Positions 24,301 through 37,089 of a stretch of 64,000 nucleotides of DNA are shown here, piece after piece. Each line of letters begins with the position of its first letter. Within the stretch, counting starts at the first letter, position 1. The DNA is from Lepidonotus clava (taxonomy: Eukaryota > Annelida > Polychaeta > Phyllodocida > Polynoidae), in NCBI GenBank assembly GCA_936440205.1, contig OW387133.1, positions 45,472,374 through 45,536,373 on the forward strand, written 5' to 3'. Below the pieces are notes generated by a model that ran no database searches, was not told the origin of the DNA, and saw only the letters and a list, made by a program, of their open reading frames with translations. Made by a program: the position numbers and the translations under genes.

Positions 24301-27300
24301 GGCCTTTTCTCAAAAACACTTTTGATGTCCCTATTATGTTGTGTGTCCCAGACATTGTGTTTTTGTTAAATATATAGATTTGGGAGACCTCTCTGAAAGA
24401 AACGCAAATTTTCGAATTTGATATAAATTTCCACTAATTACAACTTCACAATGAACACTGTTATGTAAGTATGCCCTAAGTTACCTGTTGGGTGCAGAAG
24501 AAGTACATGGCTATCAGGGTGAGTCCGAAGACGAGACCGGGCCAGGGGTAGTTGGAGTCGGCGTCCTGGAAGATGTTGAAGGCCCTCTCCGGGGGGAAGC
24601 CGCAGGAGAGGTTGCCGTACTCGGCCTGCGCCAGGTACGTGGTGTTGGCCGCCGACTCCTGGTAGCGGGTCACCATCGCCTCGTAACCCCCCACCCGGTT
24701 CAGGGCTGCGGACAAAGCGACATGATGTGACTTTTCTACTAATTCTGTCTACATAAGATACATCAAACTAACCTATAGAAGACGGGCTGCAGTCTATGTA
24801 TATAGCCAACACTCCATCCATCAGTCTCTAACATCCAACAATGGAGACAAACACTTGTCCCATCAGTGCAAAATGATAACAGGGTATTGCTCATAAATCA
24901 CACTTCACTAGATTATGTGCGTCTGCTTTTTAATGCTTGTTTAAATCTTGGAACATGTCTCTTTAACGAACTTAAATGGTCCCTGTGTTAGTCTATGTGA
25001 AATGCAGTGACCCAGATGGGTGGTTCCCCTCACCTGGGCCTGCGTGTCTGCACTGAGCAGGGTCATGAGAAGGGTCATACGAAATTGAATAACTCTAGAA
25101 TCTAATGCTTGTAATGGCCATGCACCAAACTCTTTGATTGGTTAAAGGTGGTGAATGAGACACCAGGTTACGTGGCACGGCGTCAGACAAAGGTGTACTC
25201 ACAGATGCCGGTGACGATGAGAGATCCGACGATGAGGATGACGGCCTGCAGGGTGTCCGTGTAGATGACGGCTGCCAGCCCACCTGTCACCAAACACACG
25301 CCACAATTAGTGAACCGCCTTCTACATGTGTATCTTTTAGACACACTTGACAAGTGTATCTACATTTCAGTCTATGGTGGCTCGGTCTTACTATACCTTT
25401 GCTTACATTATTTCTACAGGAAGGCAGGTTCAATACTTCAATCTGATTTGAATCTGATTGCCCTTATTGTAACAATGTGCACCAATGTTCCCATTTATCT
25501 AAAAATTATGTAGTTCTACTCTTCCAGATGCACCCAACTAAAAGCGCCTGATGGTTAGTTTACAGCTGTATGAGAGTGGACGTGGCCTACCTCCAATGGT
25601 GTAGATGGCAGTGATGAGGAGGATGAGCACGGTGGACAGGTACAGGTCCCAGCCCAGGATTCGGTTAATGAACAGAGACCCGGCATACAGCTCGCCCTGC
25701 ATAAAGTATATAACAGGTATACTAACCGAGTTATTCGCTGCACTCCTTTATTGTTCTAGGTTTGCGTGACGGAAGGTTTGAAAAATAAGAGTTTACCACT
25801 ACATATGTTACACTTCTGAGGAATGCAATTGCAACACAGACAAATACATGCAAAAGTTTTCTTCATTGAATTGGAATTAGTGTCCAATAGTATAATAATG
25901 ACAAGTAGAGGAAGGTGTTGAAACGCACCGAGATTCCAGTGAGAATAGCCAGCACTAGTTGGACCAAGGCATAGTACACTCTCAGCCGCCGTCCACCGTA
26001 ACGTTTCTTCATATATTCCGGCATAGTGAAGGACTGAAAAATACGATCATTCAAACTAGAAATAAGCAAAGTGAAATCGTGCTAAGATGTTTGTTTTAAG
26101 TGGGTTTAGGATAATATTCAGAGACCCATGGCACCCTTTCAGGAATTTGCATGATTTTTCAGTTTCTGACAGGAAATCCCTTTTTATTGTTAAGGGGGTA
26201 CATATTGGAACTATATATAGCCGCGTTTGTAGCTTCCAGTGCTGAACGGGTTCGATGATGTTCAATCGGTGACTATATTCTCACACCTATTATTTTCTCT
26301 ATGAGCCTCTGTAATTTGCTGATATTCACGAAACCACCTTCAACTGTTGATGTATACAAAGTTACAGAATATTATATTAGATCTATCAATAGTACTAAAC
26401 TTTGCCTTTGGTCCTTTAGGTGGATTATCTGTGTGCACACAAGGTGCATATTGAACTTTAGAGAGTTAATTATCTGTTGTATATGGTGTACGTAATTAGT
26501 CATAGTCAGTTATAGATAATAGCTAGCTCCAAACGCAGTCTCCTCCTCATTCAACTGCTGTCGTCCAATACATAATCATAGTTCCCACATCATGTAAGAT
26601 GTAACACTCGCGTGAAAGGTTGTTCTTTATTAATATTCTCCTGTGTATTGCCGTTCTGTGACAAGATCTCAATTGACAATGATCAGCTCCAAGGATGGAA
26701 TCCCCTCAAACACATTCAGTCACAGCTCCCCCCTTCTAACACAGTCTGACTGCTTCTATTCCAAACAACAGGACTCAGTTTCTAAGACCTAACCTTTCCA
26801 GGATGGTTACTCACTCAACTGGCTAGAGTGGCATATGCTCCTTTAGTATGATACGTCACACTTTGACTCCTCCTTAAACCCCCTACTTTGACAGAGAGTT
26901 ATGGCTCTTAACACGTGCGCTGTGCTAAAGCTAATGCTATCAAGCCTACATGAGCATGGACTGGCCACCCGCGTCAGTACAATATCTTAGAAAAGTATTT
27001 GTCAGTATTCAAAGTTAATATGTTATTCTAGCCGATCATTGCTCTGCGTTTGTCAGCATAATATAGCTTGGTAACTGGTGTTGTACCCCACAACCAGGAG
27101 GGCGTTCCAGAGCTTTTTTACGGACGTTCGTATACCTATTTGACCCTATACAAATGAATAAATCGTTCAGAGAAAATGTACGAAATATTTTATGTGTACA
27201 GAGGATGTTTAGGACCATACGTATACATGTACGAAAATTCGTATACAGTATTTTTAGTGGATATTTACGATGGCTCATGGGGGTCAATGTACTTCCATTT

Positions 27301-30300
27301 TCTCCATAGGAGCCAATGCTAAAAAAGATATGCAAGGATTATTCCATGGTTTTATCATGGGTACTATTCGCATATTGTATACTTGTATAATCATATTCGT
27401 ATATTCATATTCGTAAACCTTCAACCAGCTCCATCCAGTATGTGACATTTATCTTATGATGTATTATAATGATATGCATGACATGTTTTGACATGTTTTG
27501 ACATGTTATGACATGTTATTTACGACTGGTAGTAAATATTTACGAATATGCTTCAATACTATACGATACGAATTTGTGAAGTCTTTGGACACATTTGCCT
27601 GAGGCCTTCGCAAAATGTTATTCGTATATAGTGGAAGTACGTTTCGGAAGTAAAAAAGCTCTGGAACGCCTTCCTGGTGGTCGCTATAGTGACATCTTGA
27701 CAAACGAGCCATGCACTGGATCACGATGCAGCAACATTCCGTTGTTAAAAGAGTGCATGTTTCTTCATTGGATCTGAGTATTACATTAATGATTGCCTGT
27801 TTTGTGACAATCAAAGGCCAAAATCAACGGGTACTAGAAGCTACGAGGCAATTCAGAGTAACTTGTATTGTAACAGATTAGGCTTACCCCAGAGGCGATG
27901 TAGATAGGGACAAAGACCCATCCAAGAAGCACAAGCATGTAGGTTGCCTGTAAAAAACAACAAGACAGTAACATTAAGAATATGTTTTAAATGTTGACCA
28001 TAAAACTATAAAGGAAAATGGAAGGTTCAACTTGCCATAACGTACTAACCTCAGAAAACATAAGATCTACCTATATCTGCTTCTGAATAGAACTGACATG
28101 TACACCTCTTTATCTGGATTAAGGCTTTAGGTTATTTCCGGGTAATTTATAGGCTTATCTGCATTCTTAGAATTACAAAACGAACTTTTCATATAGAGTG
28201 TTCCGTATGTTACACTAACTGGTGACGTAATTAAACGTTTATGGTTTGGCACTTATTGAAAGGATCCTCTCATATTTGACTGCGATTACGTATCACATAT
28301 TCAGACCATCGAAAGTATTATTGCCAAAAGGGCCCGGCAGTGCTGGTGATAATTCTGATTTCAGTATTTTCTTGTCTCAACTGTGGGTGTATTATCCATA
28401 GCGAAAAAAAGGGGAATGTATACTCACGTGCCACTCAAACATAATTGGGGCGAAGCCATTCGCTGCCGCTGACCCTGCCAATCCCACGAACGACGGAGCT
28501 CCAATATTTGTGGCAAAAATAGAACCAGCAATCTGTAAAATTCAGGTTAGAAGTAAAACATAATGAAATCCACATAAGCATCTCTGACGTATATATGATG
28601 TATGCCATCCCTCACTTAAGTTGAAGTGATATATATGTCAGTCAAATTCTTTAATTCGTTAAAACAATTGCATGGTCTCCCAATTTGAGATATCGTGAAC
28701 GTAGATCGACTCAGAAGAACAATCATAAGCGTATACACCATAAAATGCTCACGTATCTGTAGCTATAGATATAGTTTGTATACGGTAATATTACGCGGGC
28801 ACTATGTGTATATATTACAATATATTATTATATTGTAATATACATAATGCACGTCCCAGGGTTGGCCCACGGTCGTACTGTTAGTATCCGACCAGGAACC
28901 TTTGTTGGTATAATGTGGAGGATAATGTGACCTTAAAGACTAAAGGTGACAGAACATCTCACCGGAAGGAATGTCATAGATTTGCCGGCCAAGAAGAATC
29001 CCTGCGTGCTGCCTCGCTGAGCCCTGAACGTGGCCTGTTGGGAGAGAAAAACAACATTCATGAAACCAATCACGAGGAGTCATACTGAGAACCCGCCGAA
29101 CAGTATGTGTCAGGGATCCCCACAGTGCGCAATACTGTAATTTGTGGAAAGAAATCCGCAGCTGGAGATACTTTAATAATAGCAATGACAATGAAACGAA
29201 TTAGTCTGTGGTTTGAATGATATCGATGTTATGAAGTATTAAAGCTTCATATCAGCCGAAATTCGACCTTATGCATCTTAATGTCCTCCACCTCTCACTT
29301 TCCATCGACGATTGATTGTTATGACCTATGACAACCCTCTGACAACTTTAATGTGGCTCTCTGACGACTTTGTGTTTTCAATGTGTATAAAAATAAAAAA
29401 ATAAAAAAATAAACAATAAAAAAGACCGGCTCCAGCTGGTGTGTTTGTCACGGTTGGTTTAGTAAGCTTGTTTACCTTATTAGGTTTTCCCGCCATGTTT
29501 TTACCTTGTTTATTTTCCCCAGACAAATGAATCCCCCTCCTCTTATTCTCTTGGAAAACTTTACCGTTATAAGCCCCCTGGATATAATCAGTAATTTGAT
29601 TGCCACCATCGAATTTGATTTCATAACAAGTAAATTGTGGCCTGCTGCTATGTGGTCGTTTTCTAGACACGTCCGTCTCAGGCGTCTCGGTTGTCTTGGG
29701 ATCATTCGACATTACGCCAACTGTTAGTGAAATAAACCTCTCTCAAATAGCAGAATCAATCACAGTATAGTGTCATACATATAACCACCGTCATCTATGA
29801 TACTTAGCTTCAATGAGTCACAGCAATTATAGTCCGATTGTGCAGATTGTATTCATGTAGGGGAGTTATCCACCAGGGGTGCATTCCAACCTACACAATG
29901 AGAACCACGTAGCTTCCGCAAGTATGTGTGTGGCAAACTTATGGACTTTTGGTTCCAAGGTGGCCAAAAATAGAAAGGTCATGGGACCATGACAGCCACT
30001 GGTTCTACCATTAGCATATATAAACCGTTCCAAGGTATTGGTAGCTTACATCTGTATGGGTGCCAGACAGTGCATTCTGCATGTTAAGTTATGGGGACCA
30101 TTTGAGCTGTCCACAACTATTAGGATGTCCTCAAAATCCTCTAAATCAAGAAACGTAGGTTAGTTAAAACATTAGGATATGTTATGTTAAAGGGAAAAAG
30201 AAATCAAAGTTGTAGAAGTAATGTTTCATGTATTACTAAACAAGAGAACTATTTTGTAGGTTAACCCTGTTGCAGATTGTGCTCAGAGAGAGCCACTTGG

Positions 30301-33300
30301 TCCTGACTGGCGCCAGAGCCAATGAAGCCAATTATAGGGGGCAGACATTTGGGCACCGGGCAGCTACAGGATCAGTCCACTGCAGTTCCTGAAGCATGGT
30401 CACACATGAGCACCCTCGATTCGATTTTTCTATCCAATATTATACTCTATGAATATTGAATGTAATTCACAAATTTTACACCTAGAGATGGGCTATTGAA
30501 TAATCTAATTTTGGGTATGTGCCCATGCTCAATTTGATTGTCTGTTTTCTGTACAATGCACAAAAACTTGCATTATCATCATCATAAGTGGTAAGCATTC
30601 CCCTCACGAGATGTTTGCCCCACGTAGTTTCTCCTCCACAAATAGATATGGAATTAGCACTCTCCGTAGCTATAGACCTTGCAACGACTTCCCGTACAGG
30701 ACACACAAGTCCGCATCTATATAAGGCCTGCAACGGCAATAAGTTTGGAACGCACCCCAGAGCAGTGTCAACATGTGTCTGATAAGTCCGCCATTCGGCC
30801 TAAAGCTCGAATGGTCTATTTAGTTGTAAATTTGTTAACTTGAGTGAGGATAGAGGAGGTGTATCTCAGGGTTAGTCATAATGCCAAACCTTAGTCAACA
30901 TGACTAAGGCATTATAGTCATCATAAGCTATATTATTAGTCAAAAGGACAAAGACATTAGTCAAAATTTTCCAGGAAATCACAAAATACTTTAGTCTTAA
31001 GGATTAACCCTTAGACACACATGTCTAACCTTTAGTCAATAATACTATCCTAAAATAGTCAAAATGACTAATGTCCTAATAAGTAGCAATGACTGATACC
31101 TTAGTCATTACACTCCACATTTGGCACCTCATTCCTAAAAATATTTGACTAAGGTGGTTAATCAGAGATGACTAACATGGCTAGCACAAAGTTAGTCATA
31201 TACGTAGCCATTGAAATGACTAAGAAAGTTATGACTAACTTTTTTGATAATCGTAACACTACGATTATCAGTGTACCATGTGCAAGTACGTACATGTAAA
31301 TTTGCACCATTCTGATACTTAGCATATATGCTGATCCCCTCTCTCGAAAATCCTCTATCTGCCCCTGGCAAACGTTTTTTTCCTATTGAGAGCGTTACAG
31401 AATATGAGACAAATTAACGCTCTAGAGCTCTAGAGCATGGAATGCGGTTCCAAAGGTCGCCTTTAACTTTACAAGTTGGGATACATTTTATGAAACTGAG
31501 TTTCTTTTTTGAAATTACTAGTCTTCTTAAAATGTTAACCGTTGTTAAGACACTAAGTCGCAGAAAGACACTAAAGGCCCGGTCACATATAGAGACTCAA
31601 CTCAACTCAACAGTTGAGTTGAGTTGGGTCTCTGATAGTCTTGATATGTGACATAGGGGTAAAACTGGAGTTTTAGGTTTTCTCAAGACTGATCAGTCTG
31701 GTCTCTAATCTTGAGATGTTGAAGATTTAAAACTGGATAGTCTTGAGTCTTTAGCAGTCTTAAGGCCCGGTCTCAATATGTGACCGGCCTTAAGACTGGA
31801 TAGTCTCCAGTCTCAAGCAGTTTTAAGGCCCAGTCTCTATATGTGACATAGTTTAAGACTCAACTCAACTGTCTTGAGTCCATTATCCAATCATATAAAG
31901 GCAAACAGACACACCTCTGTTTCCTACATATCATTGAATTTATAGGCAGAGAATAGAAGACACAAGACTATCCAGTCTCTATCTGTGACCACTCACCATT
32001 TTTTCCTTAAGACTGGTTTGTCTGCAACTGTTCAGTCTCAAGTCCTTAAGACTGTTGAGTTGAGTTCAGTCTCTATATGTGACCGAGCCTTAAGTCGCAA
32101 AATTTAAATTTCTGTGACTTAATGCCAGTTTCAAGGCACTAAGTCACACAAGGTTTTATGTCACAAAAGATTGTGTGAGTTAGTGTCTTGTGTTATCAGA
32201 CACTAAGTCGCAAAAGACACTATATCACAAAATTCAAAAGTACCCCCATCCACATACCACGTATTATGCCTAACACTTTGACAACGTTAACCAGTCCAGT
32301 AACCAAACATCCCGCGCACCGTCACCGCCAGCCCCCGCCAGCCTCCTCCCTGCAGGGGACAGACGCAGCGGGGCAGGGGGAGGATGCGGGCAGCAGGGGA
32401 AGGACGCAAGGGGTATGTCGTGGATGCAGGGAGCAAGGGAGGATGCCTAGGGCAGGGGTAGAAAGGATGGGGTATGGGTAGGATGCAGGGGGTCGGGGTA
32501 GGATGCAGGGGGCATGTTGTAGATGCGGGAAGAAGGGGGAGGATGCAGGGGGCAGGGAAGGATGCAGGGGGCAGGGGAGGTTGCAGGGGCAGGGGAGGAT
32601 GCAGGGGGCAGGGGAGGATGCAGGGGGCAGGGGAGGATGCAGGGGGCAGGGGAGGATGCAGGGGGAAGGGGAGGATGCAGGGGGCAGGGGAGGATGCAGG
32701 GGACAGTGAGGACGCAGGGGGCAGATGGAGGACACTGTCGGCAGGGGAAGATAAAGCAGACAGGGGCAGGATGCAGGGGCAGGCGGAGAAAGCAGGGTGT
32801 ATGTTAAATACTTAGTGGGCAGGGGAGGATACAGGGGGCAAAAATGACGCAGGGGCCGGCCCAGGACGCCGTGGGCAGGGGGAAGATAAAGTTATAAAAA
32901 GTCTATTGCGTTTAGACCCCAATCTGGTCGTAGCCGCCCATGGTTGTATTTCCAAATCCGGCCATAGCCACCCGGAAAAACGGCGATTTTTCCGTAATTT
33001 TTCTATATTTTTCCAAAGGAGGACACTATTATGACTAATCAACATAAAAAATGGCCCATACATTTTTTAAAAGCTGATTTAATTTCCTATCCAATGCTAC
33101 AAATTCCATGTTTTTAATGCTCATTAATAGGAATCGGTTAGTCTTTGAACTTTCTCAATTGAAAGGAATTTAGGGAATCTGTAATATGTGCAATTTCCTT
33201 ATGACATCGTCATATCGCAGCCAAAGTCGTGTAGTGGAATACCCCCTCACAGTTGGTATAGACTCCAGTAGGCTGACGTCACACAGAGGCTGCTCGTGAC

Positions 33301-35064
33301 AGGTGGTTCCATATTCCAGGGCTGGGTGTCATTACTGGAGAGACCACTGACCCCCCTGCTGGGCCCTGTGGGCCTGGGCTTGGGGGAACCCCCAACAACA
33401 GAGTTTATGGGTGTGAAGAATCACCATATTTCACTTATTTATCATTTTTTCATAATTTCGAAGGTATGAGGTTTTTCTATTATGTTAACCCAAATATGAA
33501 GGTAACTCCGTTTCTAAATTCAATGCTTGATAAGGAAATAATTGAGTCTGACAGTTGGTTCTCCTGTAGCATATACATAGAGGGCCCACATGGCTCTGCA
33601 TGGAACCAGAAGCCGCATGAACCTGTGATTTCCCGATAAAATGACGTCAGAGCCATTCCAGTCTAATGATGCAGTGTTGGCAACTTTTTGAAAGGTTAAA
33701 TCATGGACACCTATAAACATGCTCAAATTTGTCCATAATAATCAGGCCCAGGGGCCCAGTTGTCTATCCTTAAGAAAAATGTTCAAATTATTTGACTTAT
33801 AGTGTCATTTATTTGGTAAAGTGTCTTAACCACTATCATGTCATTTTGTGATTTAGTGTCTTTCCACGTTTGCGAGTTAGTGTTTTAAGCATGTAACTGT
33901 TTGTGTGTGACATAATTTTATTAACGTGGCTTTAAGTCATGCAGTGGCACTATATCACAGAATTGTGTGACTTGGTGTCTTTTGCGACTTAGTGTCTTAA
34001 CAACTGTGTATCTATTTTTTTTTCAGAATCAATCTTCAGGGGTAACCCCCCTGGTCTTCCAGATCAAATAAAATCTATGTACATCATTTTTATTGGTCCT
34101 CTCTGCGCCAAGTGCTTGCTATTTGGCCTTGTTGTAAACTATGTGATGTGAGTGTTATCATCAGGTGTTCTGTGGTCCTAGAGAGGTACAGCATTCTAAC
34201 AATTACATAATATAGACTGCTACCAAAGTACGAACCCGTGTTGGCCAACACACCATCCTCAAAGATAAACCGAGATAGGATTCGAAGGCTTAGCAGGCAT
34301 ATATCCGCTATCTGGACAGTTATGGTTTATTGTAGAGATTAACCACTTAGAGCTCCTGGCTCCAAGCATGTTAAGCAATACAGTCTGGAAAAGAACCCGA
34401 CAGGTTGAATTTAAATACACCATAGCTACGCGTCCTAATGTACCTTGGGCCTGTGTATGAATATCGAAGGGAGGAACACAGTAAAGGCTGAGGTTACACC
34501 CCATGCATTGTGTATATGGGACACCTATTGGTCATCTTCGGAAATAATTGTTATTCTTAATGGTTTGATTTATAGTTGTAGATAGATCACTCCTGTATAG
34601 TAAAGTGAACAGTTTACAGCAATCTCTCTATAATGAAATGATAATGATAGGTAGTCACCGTATACCTATAGGTAATATGACGATAGACAAACACATTGTC
34701 TGTGCTTCAGGCCCTGTTTAATTCAAAACTATTTTCATCAGCATTTACCACTTGGTTTGTCTCGCTGCTTGGCAAGCATTAGTTTTTTTTGTTTTTTTCT
34801 TATCATATTGATAGAAAGGCCTGATTGTACATGTCGCATATTACAGCTCTTATACCCCTCTGCTCTCATCACCTTCATTTATACATGCATCATAGATAGG
34901 ATAATAATGTACACATAAAATTAGAAAAGTACTGCCGAGAGATTAAACTTTTTGCTCTGACCCTTGAGATCAGTCATACTCACGAACAAGCCAACGGCCA
35001 TCACGATGACAAAGTAGACGACGAGAACGCCAATATCCACCCCGCTTATCTGGTCGTAAGCCAT
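20024..35064 (-). CDS. SLC5 sodium/sugar cotransporter, SGLT4/SGLT5 (SLC5A9/SLC5A10)-like, complete
   Basis: Plasma-membrane Na+-coupled solute symporter. Fifteen coding exons join in phase to 647 aa: 34984-35064, 28963-29034, 28428-28532, 27888-27947, 25929-26033, 25591-25696, 25203-25283, 24485-24705, 23823-23958, 23322-23429, 22998-23116, 22401-22601, 21444-21665, 20753-20876, 20024-20226. The start has a good context (AAAATGG) and the family N-terminus ([13 protein letters not shown]). Seen: [35 protein letters not shown]...LMSSLTS, FWKR...GAFWGL, an acidic TM13-14 loop (DDEDDE), and the final membrane span ending FYA. A constant offset of 18 matches human SGLT1 numbering: N60, E84, K303 and Q439 correspond to N78, E102, K321 and Q457; S374/S375 correspond to S392/S393 of the Na2 site. 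S65, F272, F273 and Q276 replace H83, Y290, W291 and D294. No internal stop or frameshift. Substrate is not deducible; SGLT4/5 relatives carry mannose or fructose. Confidence 0.94.
21119..21345. repeat. Microsatellite cluster in the TM13-TM14 intron: C-run, (CA)n, (CT)n, (TA)n
   Basis: A C-run near 21120, about 30 CA repeats at 21172-21233, then CT and TA runs at 21308-21345. The cluster is about 100 bp downstream (on the gene strand) of the donor of transporter exon 13. Confidence 0.9.
21779..22271. mobile_element. Foldback element with tandem GTGAAGTCGGCC subrepeats
   Basis: The left arm repeats GTGAAGTCGGCCC-like units every 15-20 bp and the right arm carries their inverse (GGGCCGACTTAACTGTGGCG). 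The outermost segments pair as GTCGCGCC / GGCGCGAT-type inverted ends. The centre is AT-rich with no gene. It sits in the intron between transporter exons 13 and 12. Confidence 0.65.
24010..24275. mobile_element. Truncated relative of the TAA-flanked CCCGGTCACATA MITE
   Basis: The segment matches the right half of the element at 31575-32090: shared CAAATAGACACACCT, AAGACTTAAGCCTATCCAGT, TTAAGACTG and ATATGTGACCGGGCCTTA. The left end is missing. It lies in the intron between transporter exons 9 and 8. Confidence 0.65.
27093..27678. mobile_element. 586-bp MITE with GGCGTTCCAGAGCTTTTTTAC ends
   Basis: ACCAGGAGGGCGTTCCAGAG on the left and, in reverse, ACCAGGAAGGCGTTCCAGAG on the right extend as inverted repeats for about 29 bp. 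The interior has CGTATAC-rich subrepeats and a short GACATGTTTT tandem run at 27479-27520, with no gene. No clear target duplication was found. It lies in the intron between transporter exons 5 and 4. Confidence 0.75.
28811..28842. repeat. AT-rich perfect hairpin
   Basis: TATATTACAATATA and its inverse TATATTGTAATATA flank a 4-nt spacer. It is intronic and probably a worn repeat centre. Confidence 0.6.
29326..29712 (-). other. Unrecognised 128-codon ORF in SLC5 intron 1
   Basis: The frame begins [20 protein letters not shown] and is hydrophilic and Lys/Asn-rich over the first 100 residues, then runs into a Phe-rich low-complexity tail. The first part has even codon use and looks more like coding sequence than its neighbours. 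I do not recognise a domain. It may be the start of an ORF1-type protein from a mobile element or a chance frame. No flanking polymerase sequence is visible. Confidence 0.3.
30871..31239. mobile_element. MITE-like element built of TTAGTCA / TGACTAA subrepeats
   Basis: The ends GTTAGTCATAA and TTATGACTAAC are inverted. The interior carries at least ten TTAGTCA or TGACTAA motifs in both orientations. A 10-bp hairpin (GATAATCGTA / TACGATTATC) follows at about 31246-31269. No ORF and no clear target duplication. Confidence 0.55.
31575..32090. mobile_element. 516-bp Harbinger-type MITE with TAA target duplication
   Basis: AGGCCCGGTCACATATAGAG at the left and, in reverse, AGGCTCGGTCACATATAGAG at the right begin inverted repeats longer than 30 bp. 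TAA is duplicated at 31572-31574 and 32091-32093. The interior is rich in AAGACTG/CAGTCTT and ACTCAACTCAAC. A truncated relative lies at 24010-24275. Confidence 0.85.
32340..32880. repeat. 19-bp minisatellite (GGATGCAGGGGGCAGGGGA)
   Basis: About 0.5 kb of a G-rich 19-bp unit, most regular at 32530-32705 and worn at both sides. The period is not a multiple of 3, so all plus frames are open as Gly/Arg/Gln repeats. These are not genes. Confidence 0.85.
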
Positions 35065-35347
35065 TTTCGCAAAATGTTGTGTAGATCTTGCAGAAGAATA
35101 CCAGTATGCTGTTTGTTTTGTAGAACTTGCTTGATGTCCTCCTTAATCCCCTGAGCTTATTATGCGTATTCTATGAATGAAGTTAGGGGTCGTAATACAG
35201 ATTTGACTTGGTTATAAATATATCTGCCTCTTGGAGAAAATGAGGCCTAATCAAAATGCTGAGAGAAGAGACGGCCGGGGACACTCTGGCCGGTGTAATC
35301 CTCTCGGTGCCAAGCCCAACGTGACGGAGGCCGGAGGGGACCCCTCA

Positions 35348-35353
35348 CTTATA
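35348..35353 (-). promoter_or_regulatory. Probable TATA box and GC-rich promoter of the SLC5 gene
   Basis: On the minus strand CCCTATAAGTGAGG lies 285-290 bp upstream of the ATG, within a GC-rich segment (about 35260-35390) that contrasts with AT-rich flanks. A start site roughly 30 bp downstream would leave a 5' UTR of about 250 nt. This is inferred from sequence only. Confidence 0.45.
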
Positions 35354-36702
35354 GGGCCCACTCCGGGCTCACCGTAAACCTCCCCGTTTTTTATATCATG
35401 GTACATTATCTTAAAAATTGATTAACGTGAAATAATAGTAAAGAAATATCGTAATATCAAGAAATAACGCTGTTATGATTCAAGTATTCCTGCAAGATTA
35501 AATGTAGCCATTAGGTCAAATAATGAGAAGTAAAAAATAATCTTTAGGCTTTATATTGACATTTGTTGACACTGAACTTGACATTCATTACCTAACACCG
35601 GCTGATTTTATTGCAGAACAATCAGAAAACAACATCTTAAGAATCCAAAATAACAATCTTTCAATTATCATGGCAAATCAATCCTATTTTAAATCGTCAG
35701 TGCAATCAACACGTTGAAGGTAAATAGATGTGCATTATTCTATGGTCGTTGGTGACCGTACCTATCTCAGTTACGTCATGATAATCTTGGATATGCGAAC
35801 TATCTGTGAACTAGTATGGTTATGGCCCTTGGTTTAACCATATCTACCTGTCATATAAGAATGAATGCCCTTATGAAATCTTTAATTATCCTGCATTGGT
35901 CCTCTACATTGATGGCTTATCGTTTGGTTCCCCTAAAAAGGCATAACATAATATTATTTTGTTAAATTTCAAACGGGTTTTAAACCACTGGGTCTGACAA
36001 CAATTGGCGGCTTTAAAATCAAGAAATCAAAGAGTTAAGGTATGTGCAATGATCATTTGTCTAACTTTCTGATTCGTTTCAAACGCAATGTGGACATTTG
36101 AAACACGAAAGGAATGTTTTTCCAATATACTCTGGAAGTGACATAGATGTGTAAAACATCTGAGAAACACAAATATTATATCATTTGGATGTGAAGCAGG
36201 ATAAGGGATGGCAAGGTGATTGCCAGATTATTTTATGTAAGTGTCAATAGATACCATTGTTCGTGTTTAGCATCGTTGTCTGGTCACCCACTGGTCACCC
36301 ACTGATCTAAGGGGCAGAGTTCCACGTAGAGAATACATACAGATAAGGGTATACATAGTATTGAGGTTAAACACATAATACTTTTGAAAATGATTTACGA
36401 TTGCAAAATAAAAAAAACTGTTACTGCAAACATGACATCATTTACAGAGAGAAATCAAGCTTTATTTGTACTGTTATCTACCCAGAGCACGTACACTGCT
36501 TTTCACGCATTACATGCATCATACCACTCTCTCAAAAACATAAAGGAATAAACTTTTGCAAAAATAAATGAATTCAAATAAATTTGCATGGATATCAAAG
36601 AAACAAAAAGAAATTTAAAGAAATTCAAACATGAGATAAGGCAACTGATACCCATATCTATTTGACTAGATAATTATTTATGAAAGTTAAGATTCATCTT
36701 AA

Positions 36703-36800
36703 GCCCCGTACCCACAAGGCAATTTTGACCAAGTTGGGTGACGGGTCAGTGCTAAAATCAGCTCCCTGAATACTCAGCTGATTTTAGCATCGATTTTTAC
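36703..36800. mobile_element. Fragment of the TTAA-associated GCCCCRTACCCAC element
   Basis: GCCCCGTACCCACAAGGCAA begins directly after TTAA (36699-36702). It matches the left end of the element at 7732, including the internal GATTTTAGCA motif. The other end was not found. Confidence 0.6.
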
Positions 36801-37089
36801 ATGCCTGTCTCAAAGCCATCATCATGACATTGTCTCAATACTATCAGACTTTGAGGCAGAAAGTACGGACGAAGGATATGCACCCAGCCAAGGATATGAC
36901 GTTCTAATAACGTTCTAGCAACGCTCTGGATTGGTTCTTGTTATGTTACACTGTTAGGTTACAGTGACATTCTTTTTATGACTCCCAATTACGTTGCTGC
37001 AACCAACTGTTGTGATGTTACACTGTGACGTTCTAATAACATTCTTGTGATAATATTTATAAGGCTATTACTTCATAAGAATTTCACAA

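Larger units (their letters stand above)
31541..34004. mobile_element. 2.46 kb inverted-repeat element with GACACTAAGTCGCA subrepeats, invaded by a MITE
   Basis: Left GTTGTTAAGACACTAAGTCG and right, in reverse, GTTGTTAAGACACTAAGTCG are matching inverted ends. Several further GACACTAAGTCRCA copies lie inside both arms (32090-32230 and 33780-34000). The middle holds a 19-bp minisatellite and no transposase. A TAA-flanked MITE (31575-32090) splits the left arm. The whole lies in intron 1 of the SLC5 gene. Confidence 0.72.

Noticed and set aside
27479-27520. GACATGTTTT tandem run as a CRISPR-like or regulatory array
   Set aside because: Only four short adjoining copies without spacers, inside a MITE in an animal genome.
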